From Trigonopsis variabilis (Eukaryota > Ascomycota > Trigonopsidomycetes > Trigonopsidales > Trigonopsidaceae): 64,000 nt of DNA. Shown here in pieces: positions 1-11,358 of the stretch. Each line of letters opens with the position of its first letter. Positions within the stretch are counted from its first letter, which is position 1. Below the pieces are notes generated by a model. It was not told the DNA's origin and made no database searches. It was given only the letters and a program-made list of their open reading frames with translations. Location: positions 372,001 through 436,000 of the forward strand of contig PPXM03000009.1 in assembly GCA_003707065.3 (NCBI GenBank), in the 5' to 3' direction. Both the position numbers and the translations under genes were made by a program.

Positions 1-485
1 ATTCGTGCGAACCGGCGCACGACTATAGGTACTCCTACCAGCTCCTGTTATAGGCAACACGTCAGGGCGTCCGGCGGGATCCTTCTCCTTTTGATTATTA
101 GGGGGACTCGTGGGTCTCCTGTAAGGGGTTCCAGATCGTCTAGCGGGTCGGGAATAGGACGAAGTGCCTCGGTTGGCAAGGGGCGAACTATCTGACAGTT
201 AGTCTTCACTTAGCCCTGATATATTACCTATACGCTTGGGTTTGTCCGATTCTCGGGTTATTTGAGAAGGCAACTGAGTCGTATTGTTTCCTTTTCTTTT
301 TCCTTCAACCATGTCAAGAAATTTTTAGCTGGGAGTTAAAACCATCGTTACACCATCGCGTTACCAGTTTATAAGTGTTACCTGTTTATCTGAGGACGGG
401 ATCGGTCTCGAGCTGAACAAGAGCGTTAAGCAGGGGAAGGCAAAAGCAGAAGCTTGAGATATTTTATCTGGAAAGCCTAGAGCAT

Positions 486-695
486 TTATAGCAGTGCGAT
501 AGATAAGCCTTTGAAGTCGTAGAGGGTGATGCGTTGCAGAGGACAAAGAGACAAAGACCGTAACAAGAACAAGGTGACTCCCATAATTGGTCCCAATAAC
601 GCAAGATAAAACAATGCTAGACTAAGGAGAAAGTTTGAGATGCTAAATGCGTAAACAACGCGGCTCCCAAGAGGCTGTTTGACTTTACCGCCCAT
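486..695 (-). CDS. Possible small membrane protein (hypothetical)
   Basis: A 69-codon reading frame opens with an ATG (MGGKVKQPLG) and contains a hydrophobic stretch (about residues 20-45, rich in F, L and A) that could make one or two membrane spans. I do not recognise a family. The length, basic N-terminus and hydrophobic core resemble small organelle membrane proteins, but a chance reading frame is just as likely. No intron signals or promoter elements support it. Confidence 0.22.
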   Translation of the reverse strand: MGGKVKQPLGSRVVYAFSISNFLLSLALFYLALLGPIMGVTLFLLRSLSLCPLQRITLYDFKGLSIALL

Positions 696-755
696 GAGAG
701 AGTGGATTGTCTTCTTAAACACTGGCTCAGTCTAGCTAATCCTAGTCGTTTCAGA

Positions 756-795
756 ATTCTCCTATCTGAACTCTCATTCTCCTATCTGAACTCTC
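756..795. repeat. 20-bp perfect tandem duplication
   Basis: Two identical adjacent 20-bp copies (756-775 and 776-795) begin ATTCTCCTATCTGAAC. They lie about 270 bp upstream of the SRP14 start. It is probably a recent slippage duplication and no function is visible. Confidence 0.85.
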
Positions 796-1068
796 TCATT
801 ATCGGCTAGTTCGGCTAGCCATTCACCTACCTATTTCCTTTGTCGGTTGATTCATCTGGAGACGCGAAGGCTGTGCTTCAGCCCTCTGTGAGAGATTTAT
901 GATTTAGAAGTTTGCAGTCTCGACGAAGATCACGTCGCATTCTTCATACAATGAGGAAGATGCGCCCTTCTGGACTGTTGTCGTGAGCATAGACTTTCCC
1001 CTTTGTAGGAAGTCGATCGCTACTCAGAGCAACCCCAAGAGAGTGTCGCTTGTCTCCTCGTCACAAAA

Positions 1069-1569
1069 ATGCCGACTGATCAGCTGTCGCCAGAAGAGGT
1101 AATTCGAAGTGAAGATATAGTTCTTACATCGATTAGTTCCTGAATAATTTAAATCCCAACTTCTGTCATGAGCATGGAGGCTCGATAACCTTTGACATCA
1201 AACGCTGTAAGGAGACCTGGATGATAGTGATCTGACTCCAAAGTGGTATCTTATGATCCCGTTTCTAACGAGCGTTCGAGTAGCTCGCAGTTGGAGGATA
1301 TTATTGATCTTAAGAATCCGGCTAAGACCTATCCGCTTCTGTTTCGGATGAGGTATCGAGTGCCGGGTTCAAGTCAGAAAAAGGCTGCCAAAGGATTCAA
1401 GTCGACGAGCTTGAAACGCAAATCAAACACGGTGGTATCGCCTGAGCGTCTGGATGCGTTCTGGGAGAGCTTTGCGAAACAGATCAAGAGTCAAAGCACG
1501 GGTTTGAAACAGAAGGATAAAAAGAAGAAGAAGGACAAGAAGAAGAAGAAGAAGCAGAGCCAAAACTGA
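1069..1569 (+). CDS. SRP14: Signal recognition particle subunit SRP14
   Basis: Subunit of the SRP Alu domain, which binds SRP RNA and slows translation elongation during co-translational ER targeting. Three exons are inferred: 1069-1098, 1137-1206 and 1244-1569, giving 141 aa. Introns are 38 and 37 nt; the second has donor GTAAGG and a CTGAC branch point. The spliced start MPTDQLSPEEFLNNL matches the yeast Srp14 pattern (LSPGAFLSK), and the join restores SITFDIKRLVSYDP. The family signatures YPLLFRMRY (mid-protein) and NTVVSPERLDAFWESF follow, then a lysine-rich tail of repeated DKKKKK. The length fits yeast-type SRP14 (about 146 aa) rather than the shorter mammalian form. The 5' exons are too short to detect as open frames, but both joins are clean. 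It is convergent with GAA1, about 110 bp away. Confidence 0.88.
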
Positions 1570-1679
1570 CGAATTGATGGACCGAAAGAAGCGTTGTATT
1601 ATAAGCTACACAAGATATTCGATGAGTGATTAATTGATTCATTATAGTCTAGACCCTAACTAGTTGATCGTGACCTTCG

Positions 1680-3403
1680 TTAGGCTTTTATTTTGGCGTT
1701 CGAGGCGAACAGACATGACCACCAGATCGGTAGCCACACCAGAAGGATCGTCTGCCAGGTCCATGTCCCTAGCTGGATCCAGGCTTGGACGAGAGAGGCC
1801 AGGGTGTGGACGATAGGGTGGCCATCGTAAGCAGACCAGGCCGAGATGTAGACAAAAGGACAAGTAAGGAATGCAAGGCTGGTGGATAAGATAAACGGAG
1901 ACCCGGGACGGACCCAGGCCAGGGGATAGAGGATGACGCCAAGGATCAGGGCCAAAGAAAAGTTCAAAGTGGCAATGGCGGTCAACAAAAGACCAAGGAT
2001 AATTAGCGTGTACATAAGCAATGCTCGAAGGGTGTCTAGACGGAATGACAGTCTCGATGTCCGGAGAACAGAGACAGTCAGGACGCTCAAGGTCGACAAG
2101 CAATAAAATCCTGACTCGCACCAAGCTGGTACTTTGATGCTGACAGCTGTAAGCAATGACGAGACAATAAATGACCCCATCAGAATGGTCAGAGCAATAA
2201 TGTGGCTCGACGCAGAGACGGTCTTGAACTGGATGGTATAGGAGAGACCAACCAGAGAGAATGTGACCGCAATGATCATCGCTGCCGGCAGATAGGTTGC
2301 AATTGAGACGAACAGCCGAGGAGCCAGTAGCAGATAAAAGAAGAACGACTGATGAAAGTGTTCCAACAGGTTGTTGACTGATCGCAAGACCCCCTCGACC
2401 ACCCTTCCAAATACAGTCTCATCGATGGTGTTATTATCCCCAAACCGGGCAACCAGACTAATTGCGTCGATTCTCCATCCGCTGAAGGCTTCACAGCCGC
2501 TCGTCGGCCTGAGGCCTGCAAAGGCCTGTCTAAAGATTCCCGAAATTAGGATCCGTAATCGACCCAGGTAAGTATTCGACGAGATATCCTGGCCTTCGAC
2601 TACCACTTTGATGCCATGGCTTTCAGCCATGATTACGGCGGTATTGATCAGATCAAGGTTGGGTAGCTGGCCGTTGAGGCCTTCGTGGATGAGATCGATG
2701 TGGTCAAAGTATTCCTCGCGAGAAGCATAGTCTATGACTAGAGCCGCCTGCGTTGCTCCTGCTGTCACGGTCAGTGATTCGTGATAGGCTGCAACAAACG
2801 ATCGTAGAGAAAACCCTCCATCGGATGGTATAATGACTACCAAGTTTTTCGACCATATCGACCAACGATGGAGGTATCTGGCCAGCGATAGTAGTAGTGA
2901 CACACCGCCTTCGTTGAACTGTCCTTCTTGGTTAAGCCATGGGGCACAGATGAATATCGACTCGGTGTCATCTCCTCTGGGGGCATGGAAAACTCCATAA
3001 ACGTTGACTCCCTCCTTTGATCCATCCTCTAGTTCCCATCGATGGCTGTATGCCTTGTATCCAATATCTCTAAACAGTTTCAACAGCTCGTTTGCTCGGC
3101 TGCGTATTAGCTAAAACTCCTGTCAATGACTTACTCTGGCTCCGTCATGTTCTCCAATTGGCGGATCTCTTGCCGAAAAGCCCGCTGGAAATGCCATTCA
3201 GACGCTTCGAAATAGCAATTCGCCTGCGCTGGCAATAGAGCATTCTCGGAAATATACGTCTGGCGATGCTGTCCTTCAATAGGTAAAACCAAGACCCACG
3301 ATACCCCCACGAACAACAACACTAACGATAGCAGTGGTATATTTTCTAATATCTTGGGTAATGACCTGTGAGCTTTCGCCCCTAGCTTTCCTACTAAGGC
3401 CAT
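1680..3403 (-). CDS. GAA1: GPI transamidase subunit Gaa1
   Basis: Essential ER membrane subunit of GPI transamidase, which attaches GPI anchors to proteins with C-terminal signals. Two exons, 3403-3135 and 3099-1680, give 562 aa (yeast Gaa1 is about 614). The 35-nt intron has donor GTAAGT and acceptor TACGCAG and joins MTEPD to RANELLKLF. An N-terminal membrane anchor lies at about residues 18-42. It is followed by the large M28-peptidase-like lumenal domain with the Gaa1 signatures VYGVFHAPRGD, ICAPW, NEGGVSLLLSLARY and SKNLVVIIPSDGG. Several membrane spans fill the C-terminal third. The ATG at 3403 follows an in-frame upstream stop region and starts MALVGKLG. It is convergent with SRP14 and divergent from COG3. 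Confidence 0.93.
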
Positions 3404-4426
3404 GACCGTCCAGTGACCGTCCTGTCGTCTTGTCTTTTAGGGTCGGTTGTCAATCACCTACCCCCGTCGTGTCAAGGGTACCAAGTATCCAAACATCCAG
3501 CTCTTTCTCCTTCCGAGGATTATATATCTTTCGACCGTGGTCTAGATAATATTACTATAATTTACTTGTCTTTTTTTCTGGTCTCAGCTGAATGTCCTCA
3601 GTGCCGCCCGAGTTTGTGGACTTGACTAGATAATTTCTAATAATTGAAGACGCGTAAAACCATGATACAGAGCTAGAAAACGAGCACTATTTCTTTACCA
3701 CAGACGGCAGACTATTTCATAGAGATAGTCTGGCATAGAAAGTAGAAGGAGGAGCAATTAGTTCGGCTGGCGGTTTAACTTGGCGAGACCAATGAAATGA
3801 AACAACTCTCACAACTAAGAAACTCGTGTAGGATACACACTACGAGAGCCATTAATGATAAGTTCAATATATGAACCTGGAAACAGGTTCTTCTTACTAA
3901 GAAGCACACGGAGATGTTCAACCGTGCCTATGTAGACCAAGGCACACGACCGTGCTCGAGTTACTAGTTTATGAGATCAGATACGGTGCACATCAGAAGA
4001 GATCTGGTAGACTTTACCACCATGCAAATCAAATCTTTCTGAAGGTACAACTTCATAGCATCTTCCATTCTGAGACCCTGAGACCACCAAAAAGACCCAG
4101 ATGACGACCCAGATGACCTTGTACATCTATTATCAAGCTATTAGATCCGCTGATATTGCCCATATCATGCAAAAGCGCAGAATTAATCTCTTTACGTCGA
4201 GTATAGCCTCCTATACTCGACTTACTCGCAGAGTCCGAGCCTCAGCATAGCAGGCACAGGCGAAAGTATAAAAAACATTCACATTCACGTTAATACCGTA
4301 ACTCAACACAAAATAAAGACATTTCAGTAGCCCATCACGGGGTTTCGCGGGTAGTCCTCCTGGTACTTCTCGATACACAGTGTCCTGCTTTCTCGAGTGT
4401 TGGTCGCGATCACTCCTGCCCTCACC
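3404..4426. other. Divergent intergenic region GAA1/COG3
   Basis: About 1 kb with no recognised gene. It holds the promoters of GAA1 (-) and COG3 (+) and a perfect 11-bp hairpin at 4196-4221. A run resembling a TATA element (GTATAAAAAAC, near 4267) lies about 160 bp upstream of the COG3 start. Confidence 0.6.
4196..4221. repeat. Perfect 11-bp hairpin with 4-nt loop
   Basis: The arms GTCGAGTATAG (4196-4206) and CTATACTCGAC (4211-4221) are exact reverse complements around the loop CCTC. It lies about 205 bp upstream of the COG3 ATG. It could be a dyad-symmetric protein-binding site or a cruciform-forming sequence. No terminator function is expected for RNA polymerase II. Confidence 0.85.
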
Positions 4427-6970
4427 ATGGCCGATTCAGTGGCTCGACCTCCGCTATATACCAAGCCACGAAGGCGGTCGATATTACAGCAAGTAGCACA
4501 GCAGACTAAAGCGGCTACGGTGAGTGTTTGATCTGGAAATAGCGACTGAGACCAGCCTCTGGATGAACCGAGCCATGATCCCCCCAAAGTTGGATATATC
4601 CGGCGGATACGATCGTTTGATGAATACAGCAGATCAATTGCATACAATGAAGCATATATAACGTATCCATTCAATCAGGTTGAGCTGGATCAATTGGAAG
4701 ATGACACGGTGGATTTGCTGGACTCGTTTGAGGATGAAAGTGACGACAAAGACACATCTGATCAATACCGAGACGGCCTGGATCAATGCTTGAGCTACTG
4801 CACCAAGGTGTTAGATGATTTGACTCTGACATCGACCGTTCTCGATAACCTGACCGGATCGCTGGGGAGCATCAGTGTGAAATCGAATCATCTACGAGCG
4901 AAATGCGACAACTTGATCAATGAAATGAACCGGCTGGAACTCTTGCATGGGAATATCTCGAGGAATCTTAAATATTTCACTGTGCTCGAGTCAATCGTCA
5001 ATCAGCTAAATACCCCAGGAGCAGACTTTGTGACAAAGAAGGAGTTTTCGATAATGTTGGGTGAGATCGACTCTTCATTGGCGTACATGGTCGAGCACCC
5101 GACCTTTTTAGAGGCTCAAGTTTATCAGATGCGGCTACGCCAATGTCTAACCAGGGCTCTAACCATAATCAGGCTATACTTTACAAAGTCTATAAGGTCG
5201 GTTACCGATCAGATTCTGAAGTCTCCTGACGGTGTTGCGCGCTCAGCGTCGTTGTATGCAAAGTTCTTGGTCCACGCTCCTACTCTTCAGACTCTAGTCA
5301 AGGAAATCCAGTCCAGATCGAATAATGACGAGTATTCAAACCTGTTGATCGAGTGTTACAATTTTTATCTTTCTGCTCGGCAGAAACTCCTAGAACCTAT
5401 CGTTCGATCGTCCATCCAAGAGCTGAAGGATAAAACGCCCCAGTCCAGCCTTACTGGCTTAGCCCAGGCTGCCGTGGCTTTGATCAAAAATACGTCGGGG
5501 GATGAATACAATCTTTTCGTCGCCATTTTCTCCCGAGACGATGACACTCTCTATGATTTCCTGGCCAGGCTGTTTGAGCCTTTGAGCGATACCTTACGCC
5601 AACGAATCATCAAACAAACCTCCATTCTAGCTCTCTGCGAGCTCTGTACGTTCCTCAAGGAGCAAAGCGCGACAGACGAGTATGAATCAGGCGAGGCTGA
5701 CCCGGCTGCGACTACACTAAGTCAAGCTCTTGATCTGGGCCGGTTGCTGGCTCCAACCCTACAGGACAGTCAAAGCCGGCTGGTTTTCCTTATCCAGCGG
5801 TTTCTTTACAACAAGATCCAGCGTTACGAGCCAACCTCAGAAGACTTGGTGGTCTCTTCCTCTGTCGAATTTCGCAAACCCAAAGACACGTCTGCGATCG
5901 AAGAGGACGAGTTTGCCTCGGTCTCGAATGCTCAGAAATCTCTGCCCGGGACTCCAGCGTCGAGACGAGAGTCATCTGCTTGGCCGTTCGACACCCGAAA
6001 TCTATTCCAAGGCTGGTATCCTCCGGTGCAGAAAGTGATTTCCCTCCTTGGTCAAATCTACCATCTTTTGGATGCATCCGTATTCGATGATCTCGCTCAT
6101 CAGGCTATCCACATGTGTCTTGTCTCGCTAGATAACTTGTACAGCTACTCTAGTTCAAGGCAGGGCACGACTCTGGCGCAGCTCTTGCTTATGAAGCATC
6201 TTCTTATTCTCAGCAATCAGATCGTTGTCTTTGACATTGAGCACGTCTTGTCTGAAGTCGAGGTCGACTTCACCCCGACGGTCTCCATGCTTTCGAAACT
6301 CCGTCAACGCTTCTTATTTAGCTCATCTGCGCCCCCTAACGAACCTACAGCTGGCGATCCAGCCGCCAGGACGTTATCCTTGGACGTCCTCTACAGCTAC
6401 GCCACCTCCACCGCCCTTGGTCTTTTGCCACGGGTATTTAAAGACATGAAAAATGCCAAAACGGAACTCGACGGCAAGCTTCGTCACACCATAAATGACT
6501 TTTGTCTACATGCCGCCTCGGAGATCTTCACCGGCCAGCCCTACAAGGACCAACTGGCCTCGAGGAACCTGTCTGAGCAGCCCAACGACGAGGAAGACGA
6601 CCAAGTGATGAAAGACATCCGCACGAATAGTCAAAAGAAAGCAACCGAAATCTATAGAACAATGCATGAATATCTGGCCGACAACCGGACTGTGGATATC
6701 CTCCTGGGCTCCATCCACGGCATGGTGGTCGATCGATACACCAAGTTTTACGAATCTTTACAGACTAATGAGATAAATCTGGTTTGGGACCCCGACAGCT
6801 TTGCACTCTGGCTCGACGGCCGAGTCATTTCGGCCCTAATGAAGAACGCTCATCCAATCCGCCACTCTTCTCAGGAATTGAACGCCCGACGAGCAAGCAT
6901 GACCACATCAACCAGCGAATCGACCCAAGGACTAGGGCTCGTCTTTGATATAGATCATCGAGGGAGGTGA
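4427..6970 (+). CDS. COG3: Conserved oligomeric Golgi complex subunit 3 (Sec34)
   Basis: Core subunit of lobe A of the COG tethering complex, needed for retrograde intra-Golgi traffic and Golgi enzyme recycling. Two exons, 4427-4519 and 4556-6970, give 835 aa (yeast Cog3 is about 800). The 36-nt intron (GTGAGT...GACCAG) keeps phase 0 and joins QTKAAT to PLDEPSH. The start ATG lies in the good context CACCATGG. The Cog3 N-terminal coiled-coil region is clear from about residue 110: LDQCLSYCTKVLDDL, then KYFTVLESIVNQLNTPG, then HPTFLEAQVYQMRLRQC. The rest is alpha-helical without membrane segments, as expected. The acidic stretch EDDTVDLLDSFEDESDD precedes the coiled coil. Its divergent neighbour is GAA1 and its convergent neighbour is the GH17 gene. 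Confidence 0.93.
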
Positions 6971-7704
6971 TTAGCGGGACTGAGCATTCATATTCAGGGT
7001 ACAAGGGCCATTTCCGATATCTACGACGCGAGATCTTCTAGAGGCGTCTCATGTGCTCACCGTTGCACACGACGCTTGATGGTGGTCCAATGCGCACGGA
7101 ATTTTGGCAGGATTAAGGAGTTGCATGCATCTGCACTGGTTGGATTCACGATCCAAGCGAAAGGTTTAAAAAAAAATCAAGCATGAGCGTTACGACGTCG
7201 AAAGTGAGCGATCCACGCATGCAAGTCCACACCGTGCCGCACAGTGCGAGCGTGCCAACGCTGCAGGGCTCATGCAGGTACGACGTTGAGTATCTGCCAC
7301 GCGGAATTGAATGCGTTTCGACGGCCTAACGCGAAAACCACTCTAATGGCAGGGAGAACTCGACACGCGAAGATGATCTACGCCGAGGTGGGCGGGGTAG
7401 GGTGATATGTAAGAATGAATCGTCTGGTTCTCCAAGAAGGGAAGAACACGTGAATAAAAATGAGTTGAGTAATAGATCTGGAGAAAGGACAGGCTGGCTC
7501 ACGTAGGTAAGAGGAAACGAGTAGAGGACGAGGTTAGTGTATATTAGGTATAGCTACGATCGAGTAGAGAAACAGCCGATTGTGTATCCATCACCAGCAA
7601 CTATAAACAGTCAAAAATACCTATAAAGGTGAAACGAAACAAAGTAGAGCCATTGCATTCGATGAGAAGAAAGATGTCCGATTCAGATTAATTTTTCATG
7701 CCTT
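6971..7704. other. Convergent intergenic region COG3/GH17
   Basis: About 730 bp between two 3' ends. No open frame, tRNA-like sequence or repeat was recognised. It presumably holds 3' UTRs and polyadenylation signals only. Confidence 0.6.
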
Positions 7705-8988
7705 TTAGTTGAGAATACCCCAGTATTGCTCGCATTCACAAGAGCCGGGAGACTTCCAGTAGTCGTTGAAAGCAGTGAAAAGAATAGAGTCTGAATAAGC
7801 GGAAAGGATCGAGCTAACGGCAGTGCTTTGGTCGGACGAAGAGCAGACGGCTTCACCGTTGGTGTTACCTTGAGAAGGCCAGCCAGTTTCGGTGATGACG
7901 ATGGACTTGCCGTCGGCAATGGCCTCAAGACGAGAGACCTGGTTGGAGAGCCAGGTACCGGCACCGGACGAGGTGTAGCCACCGTCAAAGTAAGGGTGGG
8001 CGTTGACGGCGATGATATCGGAGCATCCAACAAGTTGAGGGTTCTCAAGGACGCGGATAAAGACCTCGATAGGGCTGACATAGCCAGTGTAGCCGACCGA
8101 CTGGGCGTACGAGCGGGCATTGTTGGTGATGGTCACCATCTCATCAGCGGTCTTGGCGCCGCTGTTGACCAATTCATTACCAACACCGAGAATGTAGACG
8201 ACATCCCACGAGGCGCCAGCGCTCTGGATGGCAGAGTTGATGGTGTCAATGGCAGACTCGTACGAGTCGACGTCGTAGATACCAGCAATGACCTTTTGGC
8301 CGTCGGCGAGGTTGGAGATGATAGTCGAGGCCTGGTCGCAGTCGATGCCGTAGAATCGAATGATACCGTAATCAGTCAACTCAGCAAGGTCGGCGGCAAC
8401 TTCAGAGTTGGACTTGCAGTCGCCAGACGAAGTGTAGGGAGAGTAGGTGATACCCTTGTACTTGAACGAACCGCTTCCGCTGGAGCCGGAGCTGGAGGAA
8501 GTGCTGGTCGCAGCAGGGCTGGACGAGGATTCAGAATCGTCGCCAGTGGAAGTAGCGGGAGCAGCGCTGGTGGTGGCCTCATCTTCAGAGGTCGTGGTCT
8601 CGGCAGCAGCAGCAGCAGTAGGAGACGTGGTGGTATCAACAACAGCCACGGCAGCGTCAGGCGTGACAGCAGCAGCAGTGGGCTCAGAGCCGGCGTAAAC
8701 ATACACAGTAGTGTCGACCTGGACAGTCACATCACGCTTCCTGTGAACGTGAGCATGGTCTACAACAGTTAGAACATTCTCAATTGCGCACTCGACCTGC
8801 CAGCGATGACCGGGCTGGGCGACAGGACCAAGGTGCTGGCGGGACAGCCCCCTCAACAGCAATCGGACGTGTCGTCGGTTGCTCGATCATCGAATGGAAA
8901 AACAGTCGAGCGCTCGTGCAATTCACTTACCGATAGGTTGAGCCAAAGCCAAAGAAGCTAACAAAGAGAGAGAGAGTAAGAATTTCAT
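7705..8988 (-). CDS. Secreted GH17 beta-1,3-glucanase/transglucosylase (Scw4/Scw10-like)
   Basis: Cell-wall glucan-modifying enzyme of glycoside hydrolase family 17. Two exons, 8988-8931 and 8759-7705, give 370 aa. The 171-nt intron starts GTAAGTG and ends TTCTAACTGTTGTAG, a clear branch-point and acceptor pair. Splicing creates a signal peptide (MKFLLSLSLLASLALA), then QPIDHAHVHRKR with a Kex2-type KR site, then DTTVYVYAG. A Ser/Thr/Ala-rich linker (about residues 50-115) precedes the catalytic domain starting YKGITYSPYTSSGDC. Catalytic glutamates are visible in ILGVGNELV (proton donor) and VITETGWPSQG (nucleophile). The C-terminus has FTAFNDYWK and ends EQYWGILN with no GPI signal, matching yeast Scw4/Scw10 architecture. 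An unspliced start at 8862 would lose the signal peptide. Scw4, Scw10 and related members cannot be separated here. Confidence 0.93.
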
Positions 8989-9636
8989 CGCGAAAGCGCT
9001 ATATCAAAGAGAGAGTAAACCAAGGGGAACCTTTAACAGGAGTTAAAGAAAGTATAAGATTTCCGGTTGAGAGAACGTCGAGTAGTTAGAGAAAGACGAG
9101 AGCCAGAGAAAGCTTTAACAAGTAGCAAAAACGTGCACCAGTTAGAAAGAGAGAACAAAGTCTCGACCCGACATTCCTTGCCAATGTTTGCCCTCCCTCC
9201 AAACTGGCTAGCTGGGCCACATCTTAGCGCCGAGCCTAACTGGATCGGGTATCGTGTCCACCTGACCTCGTGACACCACCTTCGAATCACCTCCCTAAGT
9301 CATCTCATTGCCGAGATAAACAAAGACAAATAATTCCCTTGCACTCTCTCTGCAAGCCGGACCTCGTCGTTTTCTTCCCGTCCCCCTGCCTGCTCGCGGG
9401 GCGGGTCACGTCGTCCATTCCCCCTTTGGGTAATTTAGTTGTCTTTGTCGGCCCCCTGCCTGATTGGGAACTCAGCCTTTGACAAACCTGGCGCCGTCCA
9501 TTACTCAACGCCAGGCCACATAGCAGCAAGCCAAAGAGGGACGGTCGCGTTACAGAAAACAAAAACAATAAATAAAAGACGGCATGATGATCACAGAGGC
9601 CCGTTGCTATGTACATCAATGAGTATCACTCGAGGG
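8989..9636. other. Intergenic region upstream of GH17 gene
   Basis: About 650 bp between the start of the GH17 gene and the 3' end of the FMP25-like gene, both on the minus strand. It should contain the GH17 promoter. Runs of GAGAGAG are present around 8962-8975 (in the start region) and 9010. No gene was recognised. Confidence 0.55.
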
Positions 9637-11358
9637 TCAGGCTTTTACGGGAAAGATCGCCGTCTGCTGCTCAAACGCCTTCGCCCGCGTGTTGTCGCCA
9701 AGGTGGATCAGTCCCTTCTCGTCCTCAAGCGCTCGTTCGTAAGCTTGTCCGTTTTTCCCTCCCGTGCCCAAAAGACCATGGGGTCCATTCGACCCCCATA
9801 CCATCAAATCGTCACCACGACGGGCTAACACTTGGCGTGCCCCGACGGTAACGTCTCGAACGGGAATGCCGACCAATTTTCTCTGCCCATCGTTCCATTC
9901 ACTCAATCCACTCATTCCTGGAACCTTGGTCAAGCGGCCTTGGCTGTGGGAGAATCGGCCGCCGCCAAGCTGTCCCGACAGTCCATCGCCACACACCCAA
10001 AGATCAGTCACTCCATTTTCAGAGCCAGGGGCTTTGGTCACAATGTACGATGTCGATCCTCCGGCCGCAATCGATAGTGCAACGACCGAGTCGGACGGAC
10101 GTAGAACTTTGCCCCGTTGTGTTTGTTGCTCGACCAGAAGAGGAAATTTCACAGGTGTAGGAAAAAAGGCATTTTCCAACGTATAAGTGTACCCTAGTTG
10201 CCCATGGGTATTGCGGCCAAAGCCCCATACCTGGCCCTGCTGGTCTAGAATCAGTGTGTGATAGGATCCACAAGCAACGGCCTTTGCTTTTGGGGGACAC
10301 TGGTCGATCGCCATGACTTTACCCACAGTCGGCGGCTCAACGATCGAAGCGTGGCTCAGCACTCCAAATTGCCCGCGACTTTGCTCCAAAGGCTTGAATC
10401 CGGTAGCCATCGTGTAGACTTTTCCATCCTTGTCAACAAACGCACAGTGCTCGAGCCCAACGTCCATATCAACGACCGACCAAGAAAACGGCGGCTGAAC
10501 GATCGATAGCGGCACTTCAGGAGCCACTTCCACCGATGATGACCACCAGTGAGACCGAATATTCTTTATCGGCTTGATATCTGGGGCCTTGAACGTAACA
10601 GCATCCTTGACTTCGCTCTGGCCAACCGGCGCAGAGTACACTTGGCCAGACTTGGTCAACATCAACAGCTGTCCTTTCGAGACCTTGACTTGTTTTATAT
10701 CAAGTCCCTTGATCGTCACCTGTGGCTTATAGTGATCCTTGCCCATGCCTACTCCCCACTGGACCAGATCGCCCGAGTCAAGAACGGCGATACCGACATC
10801 TCTTGTAAGAGCTAGGTCCCGTAACCGATACCCATCAAAATAAGAGAAGCGCGTGGGATAGTGTAACACGTTAGCCGACGCAGGCTTCTTGGGATCATAT
10901 AAATCAGGGTTGCACACCGCTCCCGCATTGTTGCCCCAGATATAAACGTATCCCTCCTTATAAGTAAATTGCGGCCGCTGAGGAGCCCCACTATCCGAGG
11001 AAACCAGGTGGCCTTGGTCGTCCTGAGAGTAAAACTTGGTCTTTTTGGTCTCAACGTCATCTTTTTTCCGCTCCAGCTCTCTTCCGTTGGTATAATACTG
11101 GTATCCGACAGTCGCCACTAAAGTAACAATCAATCCTCCAAAGAATGACCCCACAAACCGTCCAACCTGTCTTCTTCGTCCTCCTGATCCACCTTGTCGT
11201 TGTTCTCCTGGCCCGCCATCTTGATGGAGAAAAGGGTTTGATCCGTCATCCACTATCGTTTGTCGATATACAAGTCTTGTATTATATAGTGATCTGACTG
11301 TCCTGCTTGGAACCAGCCGGATCTGGGCTCTTGCCAGAGGGCGCGTAATAGCCTTCAT
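9637..11358 (-). CDS. FMP25: Fmp25-like RCC1-repeat mitochondrial inner-membrane protein
   Basis: Related to yeast Fmp25, a mitochondrial inner-membrane protein linked to respiratory complex III assembly. The 573-aa intronless product starts with a basic, acid-free presequence-like stretch (MKAITRPLARAQIRLVPSR). One membrane span follows at about residues 65-87 (GSFFGGLIVTLVATVGYQYY). The rest is an RCC1-type beta-propeller with recognisable blades: YIWGNNAGAVCNP, DSGDLVQWGVG, HTLILDQQGQVWGFGRN and VWGSNGPHGLLGTG. The order presequence, single span, then RCC1 domain is the Fmp25 arrangement and not that of nuclear RCC1. The long spacer between blades (about residues 255-300) is typical of this divergent family. 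The gene assignment rests on architecture and similarity recalled by eye. Confidence 0.85.
   Translation of the reverse strand: MKAITRPLARAQIRLVPSRTVRSLYNTRLVYRQTIVDDGSNPFLHQDGGPGEQRQGGSGGRRRQVGRFVGSFFGGLIVTLVATVGYQYYTNGRELERKKDDVETKKTKFYSQDDQGHLVSSDSGAPQRPQFTYKEGYVYIWGNNAGAVCNPDLYDPKKPASANVLHYPTRFSYFDGYRLRDLALTRDVGIAVLDSGDLVQWGVGMGKDHYKPQVTIKGLDIKQVKVSKGQLLMLTKSGQVYSAPVGQSEVKDAVTFKAPDIKPIKNIRSHWWSSSVEVAPEVPLSIVQPPFSWSVVDMDVGLEHCAFVDKDGKVYTMATGFKPLEQSRGQFGVLSHASIVEPPTVGKVMAIDQCPPKAKAVACGSYHTLILDQQGQVWGFGRNTHGQLGYTYTLENAFFPTPVKFPLLVEQQTQRGKVLRPSDSVVALSIAAGGSTSYIVTKAPGSENGVTDLWVCGDGLSGQLGGGRFSHSQGRLTKVPGMSGLSEWNDGQRKLVGIPVRDVTVGARQVLARRGDDLMVWGSNGPHGLLGTGGKNGQAYERALEDEKGLIHLGDNTRAKAFEQQTAIFPVKA

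Larger units (their letters stand above)
1..1068. other. Left-edge intergenic region, no confident gene
   Basis: No conserved protein or RNA gene was recognised here. The only notable structures are a small hydrophobic reading frame (486-695, listed separately) and a 20-bp perfect tandem duplication just before SRP14. The right part presumably carries the SRP14 promoter. Confidence 0.6.

Noticed and set aside
7828-8772. 314-aa plus-strand frame over the GH17 gene
   Set aside because: Antisense shadow of the codon-biased GH17 coding sequence, including the Ser/Ala linker.
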